DNA of 64,000 nucleotides from Streptomyces flavotricini (GTDB lineage: Bacteria > Actinomycetota > Actinomycetes > Streptomycetales > Streptomycetaceae), in assembly GCF_020639365.1 (NCBI RefSeq), contig NZ_JAINUL010000001.1:7992615-8056614 (forward strand). The letters are read 5' to 3'. Shown here piece after piece: positions 1 through 9,003 of the stretch; position 1 is the first letter of the stretch; every line of letters begins with the position of its first letter. The notes under the pieces were generated by a model that had not been told where the DNA came from, made no database searches, and saw nothing but the letters and a program-made list of their open reading frames with translations. A program made the translations under genes and the position numbers.

Positions 1-89
1 AGATCAAGTGGGGCCTGGACTACATGAACTCCCGCTACGGCAGCCCCGTCGGCGCCTGGAACTTCTGGCAGACCCACCACTGGTACTAA
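1..89 (+). CDS. Transglycosylase-like secreted protein, C-terminal end (partial)
   Basis: Only the last 29 codons are inside the window (reading from base 3 to TAA at 87-89). The visible tail, with GLDYMNSRYGSP followed by GAWNFWQTHHWY, is the typical C-terminus of Streptomyces secreted lytic transglycosylase-like proteins, whose GLDYM...YG.P..AW.FW element closes the lysozyme-like domain. Such enzymes cut peptidoglycan outside the cell. The signal peptide, any LysM part and the catalytic Glu lie upstream and cannot be checked. It is convergent with the next gene. Confidence 0.75.
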   Translation, partial: IKWGLDYMNSRYGSPVGAWNFWQTHHWY

Positions 90-170
90 GCCACCAGCGG
101 ACAGCAGACGCGCACCACCGAGACGCTCGGCCGGGACCTCCCGGACCGGGCGTTTTGCGTTGCCCGCGCC

Positions 171-200
171 GGGCCGCCGGGCCGCCGGGCCGCCGGGCCA
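171..200. repeat. Short GC-rich tandem repeat (8-mer)
   Basis: Three perfect copies of GGGCCGCC plus a partial fourth lie between the two convergent genes, just past the 3' end of the SGNH hydrolase gene. No function is visible; it may fold in a 3' UTR. Confidence 0.6.
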
Positions 201-221
201 CGGGGTGACCCGGAGGCCCCG

Positions 222-896
222 TCACACGACCAGCCGCAGCCAGGCCGCCGCGAGTGCGGCGTGGCCGGCCGGGGTCGGGTGGACGCCGTCGGCGGCCCAG
301 CGCTCCGGCCCGGTCGCGCTCGTCGCGGCGAGCTCGGCGAACATGGCGTCGGCTTCGAGCAGCTGCGCCCCGTACCTGCGGGCGAGCTCGCGCACGACCC
401 GGATCTTGGGATCCAGATCGACGCGCCATTCCTCGCGCTCCTTCTCTCCGATGACCACGCCACCGCCACCGGCCTCGACGGCAGCGTGGATCGGCAGCAG
501 GAACGGCTCGATGAGGATCAGCTCCGTGCCCGCCTCGGCGAGGGGCGCCAGCAGGCGGTCGTAGCCCGCTTCGAACTCCGCCGGGGGGATCACGTACCCC
601 TTCGGGCCGATCGTGTGCCAGCCCGTGTCGTTGACCCCGACGAGGATCGACACCACGTCCGGACGCGCGTCGGGCACGTCCGTCCGCCAGCGCGCTTCGA
701 GGTCCGTCACCTTGCTGCCGCCGATCCCGGTGTTCAGCCAGGTCACGGGCCGGTCCGGGTGCCGCAGTCCCCACTCCCCGGCGATCCGCAGCGGGTAGCC
801 GAAGCCGAGGCCGTCCTCGCTCTCCAGCCGCTGGCAGTCGGTGATCGAATCGCCGGTGAACATCACGGTGCTGCCCGGCCGGACGGTGATCGTCAT
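222..896 (-). CDS. SGNH/GDSL-type hydrolase (224 aa)
   Basis: Single-domain SGNH esterase or lipase. Block I with the nucleophile is FTGDSITD near residues 14-21, the oxyanion Gly block is GIGGSKV, the Asn block is VGVNDTG and the C-terminal catalytic dyad is DGVHPTPAGH. All four SGNH residues are present and the length is normal. No signal peptide is seen, so it is probably cytoplasmic. The ATG at 896 is chosen because GAGGAG lies just upstream on the minus strand; the frame stays open much further upstream, but that part looks like a shadow frame. The substrate cannot be told. The ribosome binding site sits next to a heptamer tandem repeat. Confidence 0.85.
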   Translation of the reverse strand: MTITVRPGSTVMFTGDSITDCQRLESEDGLGFGYPLRIAGEWGLRHPDRPVTWLNTGIGGSKVTDLEARWRTDVPDARPDVVSILVGVNDTGWHTIGPKGYVIPPAEFEAGYDRLLAPLAEAGTELILIEPFLLPIHAAVEAGGGGVVIGEKEREEWRVDLDPKIRVVRELARRYGAQLLEADAMFAELAATSATGPERWAADGVHPTPAGHAALAAAWLRLVV

Positions 897-903
897 GTGC
901 GCT

Positions 904-945
904 CCTCGGACCTCGGACCTCGGACCTCGGACCTCGGACCTCGGA
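904..945. repeat. Heptamer tandem repeat (6 copies) in a 5' UTR
   Basis: Six uninterrupted copies of CCTCGGA (TCCGAGG on the minus strand) lie immediately upstream of the SGNH hydrolase start. Read as minus-strand mRNA, every unit has a Shine-Dalgarno-like GAGG, and the unit nearest the gene merges into the actual GAGGAG ribosome binding site. Copy number could vary by slippage. Confidence 0.85.
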
Positions 946-1178
946 CCCCGGGCCGGACGGACCCGGCGGGACACCTCGAAACCTGCCACCCCCACCGACA
1001 CGGCGCCGACACCCCCTGACAGTCCGCCGGCACCACCGCTCCCGGCGAGTTCCGGATTGTCTGATTTTCGCCCCTGATTCGGGGAACACGGCGTCCCTCG
1101 GGGCCAGTTCACTGATGGGAACGGGGGCGGGACCGTGGTGCGCCTCCGAGTGTCAGGTCGTAGGCGAGGAGAACAGCT

Positions 1179-2300
1179 GTGCGTGTACTTTTCACCGGTC
1201 CGGCTGCAGCCGGTCATCTCTTTCCGATGATTCCGACTGCGCAGGCCTTGCGTGCCGCTGGTCATGAGGTGTTGTTCGCCGCTTCGCAGCCGTTGAACCG
1301 GCTTCGCGAGGCGGGATTCGCGATCGTGGAGATCGGCGACGGCCGCACGATACGGGACGTGATGGAGCAGTCCTCCGACGAGGAGATGCGCTACGTCGCC
1401 CCCGACATGTCGCAGGACCAGATCCTGGACCGGGCCGCCCGCGGCTTCGCACTCATTTCCCGGCCCACCGTGGACGGCCTGTTGGAGGTCGCCGGCAACT
1501 GGGGCGCGGACCTGCTGGTCTACGACTCCTTCCAGGCCTCCGCCCCGCTGGTCGCGGCGAAGCTGAAGATTCCGTCGGTGATCCAGAACTTCGGCCCCAC
1601 CCCCGGCCTGGACATGGTCGGCAGGCTCGCCGCGAACTTCACCGAGGCGTACGAGACGTACGGGGTCTCCGGCCCCGCCGAGCCCACCGCCTTGAACATC
1701 GTCCCCGCCTCGCTCGGCGGCGACCCGGGCGGCCTGCGGATGCGCTACCTCCCGTACAACGGCGGCGGTACGATCCCCGCCGCCCTGCTCAGCCGCGGCA
1801 CCCGCCCCCGGGTCACCATCACCCTGGGCACCGTGCTCACGGAGCTGGACGGGGTCCGCGCCATCGTCCGTCTGATCGAGGCCGCCGCCTCCGTGGACGC
1901 CGAGTTCCTGCTCGCCGTCGGCGACGCCGACCTCACCGCGCTCGGCACCCTCCCGGACAACGTCCGCCCGCTGCCCTGGGTCCCGCTCGCCGAATTGCTG
2001 ACCGCCTCCGACGCGCTGATCCACCACGGCGGCTCCGGCACCCTGCTCACCGCCCTGCAGGCAGGCCTGCCCCAGCTCCTGCTGCCCCAGGGCGCCGACC
2101 ACTTCACCAACGCCGACGCCCTCACCGCCACCGGCGCGGCCCTGCGCTCCGCCTCCGACGACGTGGACGCCGAGCTGCTGACCCGCCTGGTCACCGACCC
2201 GGCCCTGCGCGAGGCGGCCACCCGTCTGCAGGCGGAGAACGCCGCCCTGCCGTCCCCCGCCGAAACGGTCCCGGCCCTGGAGGCCCTGGCCGCCTCGTAG
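1179..2300 (+). CDS. GT1 family glycosyltransferase (373 aa)
   Basis: GT-B fold glycosyltransferase of the macrolide/antibiotic type (MGT/UGT-like). The N-terminus has the acceptor-side Rossmann start RVLFTGPAAAGHLFPM with the conserved Gly-His. The C-terminal nucleotide-sugar site has PWVPLAELL followed by HHGGSGT at residues 282-288, then PQLLLPQGADHFTNA. It moves a sugar from a nucleotide donor to a small hydrophobic acceptor. Length is at the short end of the family (usually 380-430). The GTG start follows a GCGAGGAG site by 6-7 bases. No sugar-biosynthesis genes lie nearby, so it may be a resistance or detoxifying enzyme rather than part of a cluster. Confidence 0.88.
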   Translation: MRVLFTGPAAAGHLFPMIPTAQALRAAGHEVLFAASQPLNRLREAGFAIVEIGDGRTIRDVMEQSSDEEMRYVAPDMSQDQILDRAARGFALISRPTVDGLLEVAGNWGADLLVYDSFQASAPLVAAKLKIPSVIQNFGPTPGLDMVGRLAANFTEAYETYGVSGPAEPTALNIVPASLGGDPGGLRMRYLPYNGGGTIPAALLSRGTRPRVTITLGTVLTELDGVRAIVRLIEAAASVDAEFLLAVGDADLTALGTLPDNVRPLPWVPLAELLTASDALIHHGGSGTLLTALQAGLPQLLLPQGADHFTNADALTATGAALRSASDDVDAELLTRLVTDPALREAATRLQAENAALPSPAETVPALEALAAS

Positions 2301-2483
2301 GAGGTGCGCGCCGGGCGTGTGTTCGTACCCGCACGCCCGGCGCACACCACCGACCGGCCCCGTACACCGCTCCCGGCCCCGTCGTCACAAGCCGCCGACG
2401 TCAAGGCTGATTGTCACTCTATTCCCGCCTAGGGATGGCTTGCGTAGGTTCGGCGATCTTCGCGTGCTTATGCTGCACGCGCT

Positions 2484-3701
2484 ATGACGCAAAGTCAGAA
2501 CTCCCGCGCCTTACGGGAATCAGCAGACGTGGTCGTCCTCGGTGCCGGTCCGGCCGGGCTCGTTCTCGGAATCCTGCTGCACGCAGCCGGGATCGACTGC
2601 GCCCTCCTCGAACGCGCCTCCCGAACCCACGTCCAGACCCGGGCCCGAGCCGGGTTCCTCGCCCCGAACACCGTACGGATCCTGGACCGTCACGGCCTCT
2701 CCGACGGCCTGCACCGTGACGGCACCCGCCACGGCACCTGCGAGTTCCGCACACAGGACGGCCGGTTCCGGCTCGACTACGGAGCCCTCGGCCAGGGCGG
2801 GCAGCACCACGTGTACCCGCAGCAGAACCTGGTCGCGGACCTCCTGGCGCACTACCTCGACCTCGGCGGACGCATCCGCTTCCACACCGAGGCGCTCGCC
2901 GTGCACGATGCCGACGGCACCCGGCCGTACGTCACGACGCGCGAGCCAGACGGCCGTCCCGCACGGTGGACCGCCCGCTACGTCGCCGGCTGCGACGGGC
3001 GGCACGGGGCGGCCCGCCGCTCGCTGCCGCCGGGCGCCGCCCGCCACCACCACGACCACGGCGTGACCTGGCTCGGGCTGCTCGCCGAGGCCCCGCCGAG
3101 CCTCGACGCCGTCGGTTACGCCATCCACGAACGGGGTTTCGCCGGACACATGGCCCGCACCCCGGACGTCACCCGCTACTACCTCCAGTGGCAGCGCGGC
3201 ACCCCCGCCGAGGCCTGGACCGAGCAGCGGATCTGGGACGAGCTGGACGTCCGGATGCGCGCCGCGGACCACGGCCCGCTGCACCGGGGCAGGCTCCTGG
3301 AACGCGGGATCTTCGACCTGACCTGCGACGTGATCGAGCCGCTGCGCCACGGCTCGCTCCTCCTGGCGGGCGACGCGGCGAGCCTGCTCGCCCCGGCCGC
3401 CGCGAAAGGCGCCAACCTCGCGGTCCTGGAGGCCGAGATCCTGGCCGGAGCGCTGACCGACGCCCTCGCCCGGGGCGACACCGCGGGACTCGACGGGTAC
3501 TCGGACCGGTGCCTGGCGCACATCTGGCGGGCGCAGGAGTTCACCGGGTGGATGACCCGGCTGCTGCACGCGGATCCCGACCCGGCCCGCCGCGGTGGCG
3601 GATCGTCCTTCCGCGCCGCCCTGAGCCGCTCCCGGCTCGCTTCGCTGCGCACCTCGCGCACCCACCAGGACTGGTTCGCCGAGAACTACGTCGGCGTGTG
3701 A
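2484..3701 (+). CDS. FAD-dependent aromatic hydroxylase, PHBH-like (405 aa)
   Basis: Group A flavoprotein monooxygenase resembling 4-hydroxybenzoate 3-hydroxylase. The FAD-binding GAGPAG is at residues 20-25, followed by a LLERAS strand end. The PHBH-type block YPQQNLVADLL is present, and the second FAD motif begins with Gly-Asp at 296-297 (GDAASLLAPAAAKGANLAV). It uses NAD(P)H and O2 to hydroxylate a phenolic substrate. In place of the usual GDAAHIVPPTGAKG the His is changed (AASLLAP), so substrate may differ from true 4-hydroxybenzoate. No Shine-Dalgarno is evident before the ATG; the message may be leaderless or poorly translated. It is followed 133 bases later by a methyltransferase gene on the same strand, suggesting hydroxylation then O-methylation of one aromatic compound. 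Confidence 0.85.
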   Translation: MTQSQNSRALRESADVVVLGAGPAGLVLGILLHAAGIDCALLERASRTHVQTRARAGFLAPNTVRILDRHGLSDGLHRDGTRHGTCEFRTQDGRFRLDYGALGQGGQHHVYPQQNLVADLLAHYLDLGGRIRFHTEALAVHDADGTRPYVTTREPDGRPARWTARYVAGCDGRHGAARRSLPPGAARHHHDHGVTWLGLLAEAPPSLDAVGYAIHERGFAGHMARTPDVTRYYLQWQRGTPAEAWTEQRIWDELDVRMRAADHGPLHRGRLLERGIFDLTCDVIEPLRHGSLLLAGDAASLLAPAAAKGANLAVLEAEILAGALTDALARGDTAGLDGYSDRCLAHIWRAQEFTGWMTRLLHADPDPARRGGGSSFRAALSRSRLASLRTSRTHQDWFAENYVGV

Positions 3702-3834
3702 CCGCCGCGCCACCCGTCCTCACCCGTCTCCACGGGGCGTCTCGCCTTTCCCCCTCCTCTCCTTCCCCCTCCTCCACCATCACCACCCCGCTTCGCCCTG
3801 CCCAGCCCCGCACCGGCCCGAGGACACCCCCACG

Positions 3835-5595
3835 ATGACGACGACGCTCCCTGACGAAACGATGCTCCTGGACGACACGGCCTGCCTGCGCGCGGCGGCC
3901 GAGTTCGTCCGCGAGCACGACAGCGCCGCCCTGTTGCCCCTGCTCCTGCCCGGCCTCGGCGGACCGGACCTGCGGGCGCTGGCCGGACACTGCCGGTTCG
4001 CCCACGCGGGGCTGCTCCTCTTCCCGCCGGACGCGGACAGCCTGCGGGCCCAGCTCGCCGACTGCGGACTGGCCGCGGACACGCCCTCCCACCCCAGCGT
4101 GGTCGTACGGGAGCGCCTCGCCCGGCGCCACCGGCGCGATCCGGCCGAGCTCGACGTCCGCATCCTGCGCCCGCAGGTGCCCGGCAGTGCCGGGGAGCGC
4201 CGCGCGGTCGAGGTGTTCGCCCTGACCGTTCCCCCGCACTCGGGCCTGGAGCGGATCGCCGCGTACGAACGCGCCCGCCGGCACGAGGCGCACCTCGCCT
4301 TCGAGATCGACGACTCGGACCCCCTGGCACTGCGCGGCCTGTGCGCGATCCTCGTCCGCCACGGCGCACGCCCCGACGGCGGCGGCTACAACCCGCACGA
4401 GGACGGCACGGTCCTGTACTTCACCACCCCCGCCGATCCCGCCTGCGGCTACCGGCGGCTGGAACTCTACGTACGCGGCGACCACCGCGCCGCCCTCGCC
4501 GCGCACCTGGACCACCCCGCCGCGGACGAGGACCGCCACCGCACCGCACGGCAGCCCGCCGAATCGCTCCTGCACCTCCTCACCGGCGCGTGGACCACAC
4601 AGGCACTGGCCGCCTTCGCCCGGCTGTGCCTGCCCGACGCCATGGACACCCGTACCGCGTACCGCACCGAGGACCTCGCCCGGCTGACCGGCACCCACCC
4701 CCGGAGCCTCGGCACGCTCCTGCAGTACCTGGCCATGCTCGGAGCCGTCACCCGGGACCGCGAGGAGGACGCGTTCCGCCTGACCGGACTCGGCGCCCTG
4801 CTGCGCTCTGACACGCCCGGGTCGATGCGGCCGCTGGCCCTGATGTACGGGGGGCCGTTCTACCGATCCTTCGGCGGGCTCGACCACGCCGTACGGACCG
4901 GACAGCCTGCCTTCGACCACCTCTTCGGCGAGAACCACTTCGACCACTTCGCCCGCGACCCCGAGCTCGCCGCCCTCTTCGACCGCTCCATGGCCGCGAG
5001 CTCACGCATGTTCGAGCCGCTCCCCGACCACCCGGCCATCACCGCCGCGGCCCGGGCGGCCGCGCCGGCGACCGTCGTCGACGTCGCCGGCGGGAACGGG
5101 GAGCTCCTCGGCCGCATCCTCACCGCCCACCCCCGCCTGCGCGGTGTCCTCCTCGAACGCCCGCACGCCGTCGAGGCCGCCCGCGGCCGGCTCGACGCCG
5201 CGGGCTGCGGGGCACGCTGCGACTACCGCGCGGGCGACTTCGCCGACGTGCCGCCCGGCGGCGACGTCTACGTCCTCTCCCGCGTCCTGCACGACTGGGA
5301 CGACGACCGCTGCCGCGAGATCCTGCGCCACTGCACCCGCGCGATGCCCGCCCACGCGGACCTGCTCATCGTGGAACGACTCCTGCCCGCCGACGGTTCC
5401 CCCTCGCTGGCCACCGCCTGGGACCTGCACATGCTGTGCAACGTAGGGGGCCGCGAACGGCGCGCCGACCACTACGCACGCCTGCTCGCCGACGCCGGCC
5501 TCCAGCTCGTCGGCCACACCCCCCTCCCCCTGGACGCACACGTACTGCACGCCCGCAGGGCCGCCGTCCCCGACCCCACGACCGGGCGGGGCTGA
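3835..5595 (+). CDS. O-methyltransferase with unknown N-terminal domain (586 aa)
   Basis: The C-terminal half (about 245-570) is a Methyltransf_2 type SAM-dependent O-methyltransferase. It has a winged-helix dimerisation part (residues 250-310), SAM motif I VVDVAGGNGE starting at residue 414, and the catalytic-His block HDWDDDR with His486. Normal family members are 330-360 aa, so this is a fusion. The first 240 residues are not a domain I recognise; they carry paired beta-strand patterns with His, Glu and Asp (HLAFEI, then VLYFTTP, then RRLELYVRG) that could be a VOC-like or dioxygenase-like fold. With the hydroxylase in front and the exporter behind it, it likely modifies an aromatic natural product. 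Confidence 0.8.
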   Translation: MTTTLPDETMLLDDTACLRAAAEFVREHDSAALLPLLLPGLGGPDLRALAGHCRFAHAGLLLFPPDADSLRAQLADCGLAADTPSHPSVVVRERLARRHRRDPAELDVRILRPQVPGSAGERRAVEVFALTVPPHSGLERIAAYERARRHEAHLAFEIDDSDPLALRGLCAILVRHGARPDGGGYNPHEDGTVLYFTTPADPACGYRRLELYVRGDHRAALAAHLDHPAADEDRHRTARQPAESLLHLLTGAWTTQALAAFARLCLPDAMDTRTAYRTEDLARLTGTHPRSLGTLLQYLAMLGAVTRDREEDAFRLTGLGALLRSDTPGSMRPLALMYGGPFYRSFGGLDHAVRTGQPAFDHLFGENHFDHFARDPELAALFDRSMAASSRMFEPLPDHPAITAAARAAAPATVVDVAGGNGELLGRILTAHPRLRGVLLERPHAVEAARGRLDAAGCGARCDYRAGDFADVPPGGDVYVLSRVLHDWDDDRCREILRHCTRAMPAHADLLIVERLLPADGSPSLATAWDLHMLCNVGGRERRADHYARLLADAGLQLVGHTPLPLDAHVLHARRAAVPDPTTGRG

Positions 5596-5620
5596 GCCGC
5601 GCTCCCCGCGATCGCGCCGC

Positions 5621-7177
5621 TCACGCGGGATCGTCGCGGCCGCTGCCCGACTCGGAGAACTCCGACTTCCCGGGGAGGAAGGCGGTCGCCACGGCCGCCG
5701 TGAACATCACGGCCGCGCCCACGTAGAACGCGGCCGAGACCGCGGTGGTGACCGAGGCCTTGAGCGCCGGGACCAGGTCGGCGGGGATCCCGGCGGGCAG
5801 GCGCGCCCCCTGCTGCGTCGCCGCCACCGCCTTCCCGATGGACCGCTCGACCCGGTCGAAGCCCTCGGCCGGGACACGGCCGTCCCGTCCGAGGATCCGG
5901 CTCAGGTGCGCGCCTTGGAGGTGCGACACGATCGCGCCCATGACGGCCAGACCCAGCGCCGCGCTCATCTCCCGGCCGGTCTGCAGCACCCCCGCAGCGT
6001 TGCCGCGCATCCGCTTGGAGGTGACGTTGAGCGCGGTGACCCAGGCCGGGCTGACACAGAGCCCCATCCCGATGCCCATCAGGCAGTAGAAGGGGACCAG
6101 CCAGCCGTAGGACCCCCGGCGCAGCTCCACCGCCGCACCGAGCAGGGCCGCCACGCACAGGACCATGCCGGTGCCCAGGGGAACGCGGGGCCCCATGAGG
6201 TCGTAGAGCCGTCCGCCGAGCGGCGCGCACACGACCGTGGGGAGGGTGAGCGGCAGTACGGCGAGACCGGCTTCGAAGGGCGACATGCCCACGACGTCCT
6301 GGAGCCAGATGACCCCGAACACCGCGAATCCCACGAACGCGAAACGCACCGTCGAGATGACCGCCGCCCCGACCGCGAACTCCCTCTTCGCGAAGAGCTC
6401 GAAGTGCATGAGCGGGTCCGGCTGCCGCCGTTCGCGTAGCACCAGGAGCGTCATCAGCACGGCTCCGGTCGCGAGCAGCGAGATGACGGCGGGCGAGGAC
6501 CACCCCCAGTAGCGCGCTTGCATGACGGGGAGGACCAGGCACACCAGACCGCCGATCAGCAGGGGTGCGCTCGACCAGTCGACCCGTTCCCGCGGCGGTG
6601 GCCCGCTCTCGAGCAGGAGGTGCGCGAGGAAGAGGGCGCCCAGGCCCAGGGGCGGGTTGACGAAGAAGATCGCCCGCCAGGAGAACACCGTCGTCAACAC
6701 GCCCCCGATCAGCGGAGCCGTGCCGTACAGCAGGGTGGAGACGCTGGAGGAGATGCCCATCGCCCGGCCCCGCTCCCGGCGGCCGAACTCCTTGATGATG
6801 AGCACCTGGGAGGCGGGCCGGAGGATCGCCGCACCGGCTCCCTGGGCCGCGCGCGCGGCGATGAGCCACGCCTCGGACTGGGCCAGACCCGCCGCGGTCG
6901 AGGCCACGACGAACACGAGGGTTCCGCAGCGGAAGGCGCGTTCGTACCCGAACAGGTCGCCGATGCGTCCGCCGAGCGGGCTCACGCAGGCGAAGCTGAG
7001 CAGGTACGCATTGATGATCCACTGCACTGCGGTGGTGGAGGCGTCCAGACTCCGCTGGATGGTGGGAAGGGCGATCAGTACCACCAGCGCGTCGATGGCG
7101 ATCATCGCCGAGGCGCAGGTCATCACGCCCAGGACCCACCAACGGTGACGCTCGCCCATGAACCGCCGACGCGTCAC
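5621..7177 (-). CDS. DHA2-family MFS drug exporter (518 aa)
   Basis: Proton-driven major facilitator with about 14 membrane helices, EmrB/QacA class. Family signs are an N-terminal IDALVVLIALPTIQRSL, motif A as GGRIGDLFGYERAF, the WIINAYLL segment of helix 2, and the long hydrophilic region near residues 430-490 before the last helix. Length is normal. It ends 25 bases from the end of the convergent methyltransferase gene, a typical self-resistance or product efflux position beside the hydroxylase/methyltransferase pair. The ATG at 7177 is used; a second in-frame ATG lies six codons later (MTRRRFM). No regulator is next to it. Confidence 0.88.
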   Translation of the reverse strand: MTRRRFMGERHRWWVLGVMTCASAMIAIDALVVLIALPTIQRSLDASTTAVQWIINAYLLSFACVSPLGGRIGDLFGYERAFRCGTLVFVVASTAAGLAQSEAWLIAARAAQGAGAAILRPASQVLIIKEFGRRERGRAMGISSSVSTLLYGTAPLIGGVLTTVFSWRAIFFVNPPLGLGALFLAHLLLESGPPPRERVDWSSAPLLIGGLVCLVLPVMQARYWGWSSPAVISLLATGAVLMTLLVLRERRQPDPLMHFELFAKREFAVGAAVISTVRFAFVGFAVFGVIWLQDVVGMSPFEAGLAVLPLTLPTVVCAPLGGRLYDLMGPRVPLGTGMVLCVAALLGAAVELRRGSYGWLVPFYCLMGIGMGLCVSPAWVTALNVTSKRMRGNAAGVLQTGREMSAALGLAVMGAIVSHLQGAHLSRILGRDGRVPAEGFDRVERSIGKAVAATQQGARLPAGIPADLVPALKASVTTAVSAAFYVGAAVMFTAAVATAFLPGKSEFSESGSGRDDPA

Positions 7178-7250
7178 GCACGCCCTTCCGGTGGAATCGA
7201 GTCCGCCCTGTCACCACACCCCGGAACACGCCCGAACGGGCGCGCCGGGG

Positions 7251-7559
7251 TCAGGAGAGGCTCTGGTGGTCCACGATGTCGCAGTCGGTGTAGAGCGTCT
7301 GCCTGGTCATCAGCGCCGAGAGCTGCCGGGCCAGCTCGCTCGTCTCCGGCGCGTCGCTGTTGGCCATCGCGGCCTCGTGGGACTCGAACTGGACCACGGC
7401 GAGGTAGCGGTTGGGGTTCGCCCGGTCCTTGAGCAGGGTGCGGGACGCCGGGGCACCGGTCCGGCCCGCCGAGCGGACCCGCTCCTCGTAGGCGCCCAGG
7501 AGCTCGCGCACCTCGTCGATGCGCTCGGTCTCGAAGTCGATGATCTGTGCGAACTTCAT
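7251..7559 (-). CDS. ABM-like small alpha/beta-barrel protein (102 aa)
   Basis: A small soluble protein with the ferredoxin-like pattern of dimeric alpha-beta barrel proteins (ABM/EthD type): an N-terminal strand MKFAQIIDFE, a helix, then RYLAVVQFESHEAAM with the typical aromatic and Ser-His, and a C-terminal YTDCDIVDHQS. Such proteins act as small monooxygenases or as unknown accessory proteins. The ATG at 7559 has a strong GGAGG site, which rules out the longer open frame. It lies upstream of the exporter on the same strand with 73 bases between, so the two may be co-transcribed. The family is fairly clear, the reaction is not. Confidence 0.75.
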   Translation of the reverse strand: MKFAQIIDFETERIDEVRELLGAYEERVRSAGRTGAPASRTLLKDRANPNRYLAVVQFESHEAAMANSDAPETSELARQLSALMTRQTLYTDCDIVDHQSLS

Positions 7560-7736
7560 GTTTCCGGTTCCTCCCGGCACGCGGCGGCCCCGTGGATGGG
7601 TCCACCTGCCGACAGCAAACACCGCCGCGCCCGGCGCCCCCGGTTCACACGCCCGCAGGAGCGGCGATTCCACGAGGTTGGCGGGCGCCGGGGAACCACC
7701 ACCGAACCGGCCCGAGCCTCCCGCCCCCGCCCGCTC

Positions 7737-8831
7737 CTACTGCGGCTTCGGGCCCTTCATCAGCTTGCTGAGCTGCTCCAGGGCGCCTTCCTTCATGCCC
7801 CGGACGTAGTCCCAGCCGTTGTGGTCGCCGCCCTGGATCTCGTGGATCGTGACCTTGACCGGGCCCTTGCCGAACTGCTGCTGGAACTTCTCCATCCGGT
7901 CGCGCCCGCCCTCCTTGGTGCCGTACTGGAAGAAGACGTTCACCTCGGGACCCTTGTCGGCGATCAGCTTCGGGGCGAGCTTCTCGGGGTTGTTCGCGTC
8001 CATCTCCGCCTGGTGGCCCTTCCAGAGCGGCGAGTCGGGGACGATCTCGCCGCCGTTGGCGATGACGGCCCGGAAGCGGTCCGGCTTCTGCAGGAGCTGC
8101 TTGAGGCCGACGAAGGCACCCGAGGAGTTGCCCATGAAGGCCCAGCCGTCGCGGGACTTGTAGGTACGGAAATTGGCCCGGGCGAGCTCGGGTACGTCCT
8201 CGCCGATCCAGGTGCCCATCTTGGCCTGGCCGGGGATGTCGGAGCCGTCGTAGTAGTACTTGGCGTCCGGGTTGAGGATCGGCATGACCACGATGAAGGG
8301 GAGGCTCTTGCCGGCCGCGGCGCCCTCGGAGATGGCCGCGTGGAGGCCCAGCTTCGGCATGGTCGCCCAGTAGTTGTCGGCGTTCCCGTTGCCGCCGGGC
8401 AGCGCGATCATGACCGGGAAGGCGCTCTTCGCGTACTCCGGACGGTCGTACTCCTTGGGCGTCCACACCCAGACGCTGCCCTCGAAGCCGGACTTGGCGC
8501 CCTTCACCTTGGCCTTGGATATGCGGGTGCCGTCCTCCAGCTTGACCGTCTGCTTGAACTCGGTGAACGGGCCGGTGGGGAGGGACACGTCCGGGTCCGC
8601 GCTCGGAGCGGGGGCCTGCTTCCCGCCGCCGGCCCCGGCGCCCTTGCCGTCGTCGGCTGCGGCGGGGGGCTTCGCGTAGCTGACGGACTCCCCGTTCCCG
8701 TCGAACCAGTCCGTCTTCCAGTAGATCAACCCGGCGCCGGCGCCGGCCAGGAGCGCCACCGCCACCGCGGAGCCGATCCACGCCTTCTTCCGGGATCGCC
8801 CGGGCTGCTGCGGCTGCGGGTACACGTGCAC
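7737..8831 (-). CDS. Membrane-anchored esterase/acyltransferase-like hydrolase (364 aa)
   Basis: Alpha/beta hydrolase of the esterase D / mycolyltransferase-like group. It starts with a short cytosolic stretch and one membrane helix (about residues 17-42), followed by a low-complexity Gly/Ala/Pro linker, so the catalytic part faces outside. The nucleophile elbow is GNSSG with Ser236. The catalytic His is likely His337 in GGDHNGWDY. FPVMIALPGGNG is the oxyanion strand. The GTG at 8831 follows a GGAG site; a second GTG two codons later is possible. No neighbour gives a role; cell-envelope ester hydrolysis is an inference from location. Confidence 0.8.
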   Translation of the reverse strand: MHVYPQPQQPGRSRKKAWIGSAVAVALLAGAGAGLIYWKTDWFDGNGESVSYAKPPAAADDGKGAGAGGGKQAPAPSADPDVSLPTGPFTEFKQTVKLEDGTRISKAKVKGAKSGFEGSVWVWTPKEYDRPEYAKSAFPVMIALPGGNGNADNYWATMPKLGLHAAISEGAAAGKSLPFIVVMPILNPDAKYYYDGSDIPGQAKMGTWIGEDVPELARANFRTYKSRDGWAFMGNSSGAFVGLKQLLQKPDRFRAVIANGGEIVPDSPLWKGHQAEMDANNPEKLAPKLIADKGPEVNVFFQYGTKEGGRDRMEKFQQQFGKGPVKVTIHEIQGGDHNGWDYVRGMKEGALEQLSKLMKGPKPQ

Positions 8832-9003
8832 GAACTTCGCTCCGAACAGTTGCGGCTGCCCTCGGGCGGGCAGAACGGGTGGGTCCTCGTCTCTATGGAT
8901 GCGTTTTTCGACTCCGGGGTTTCAAGAAAGTGCAACAGATGTCATTTATGTTTCAAATGGGACGGGGTGGAGTTCGGTGCGGGAATCGGGGAGGCTCGCG
9001 CGC

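Noticed and set aside
904..945. Heptamer array considered as a CRISPR array
   Set aside because: Units are 7 bases with no spacers; it is a plain tandem repeat.
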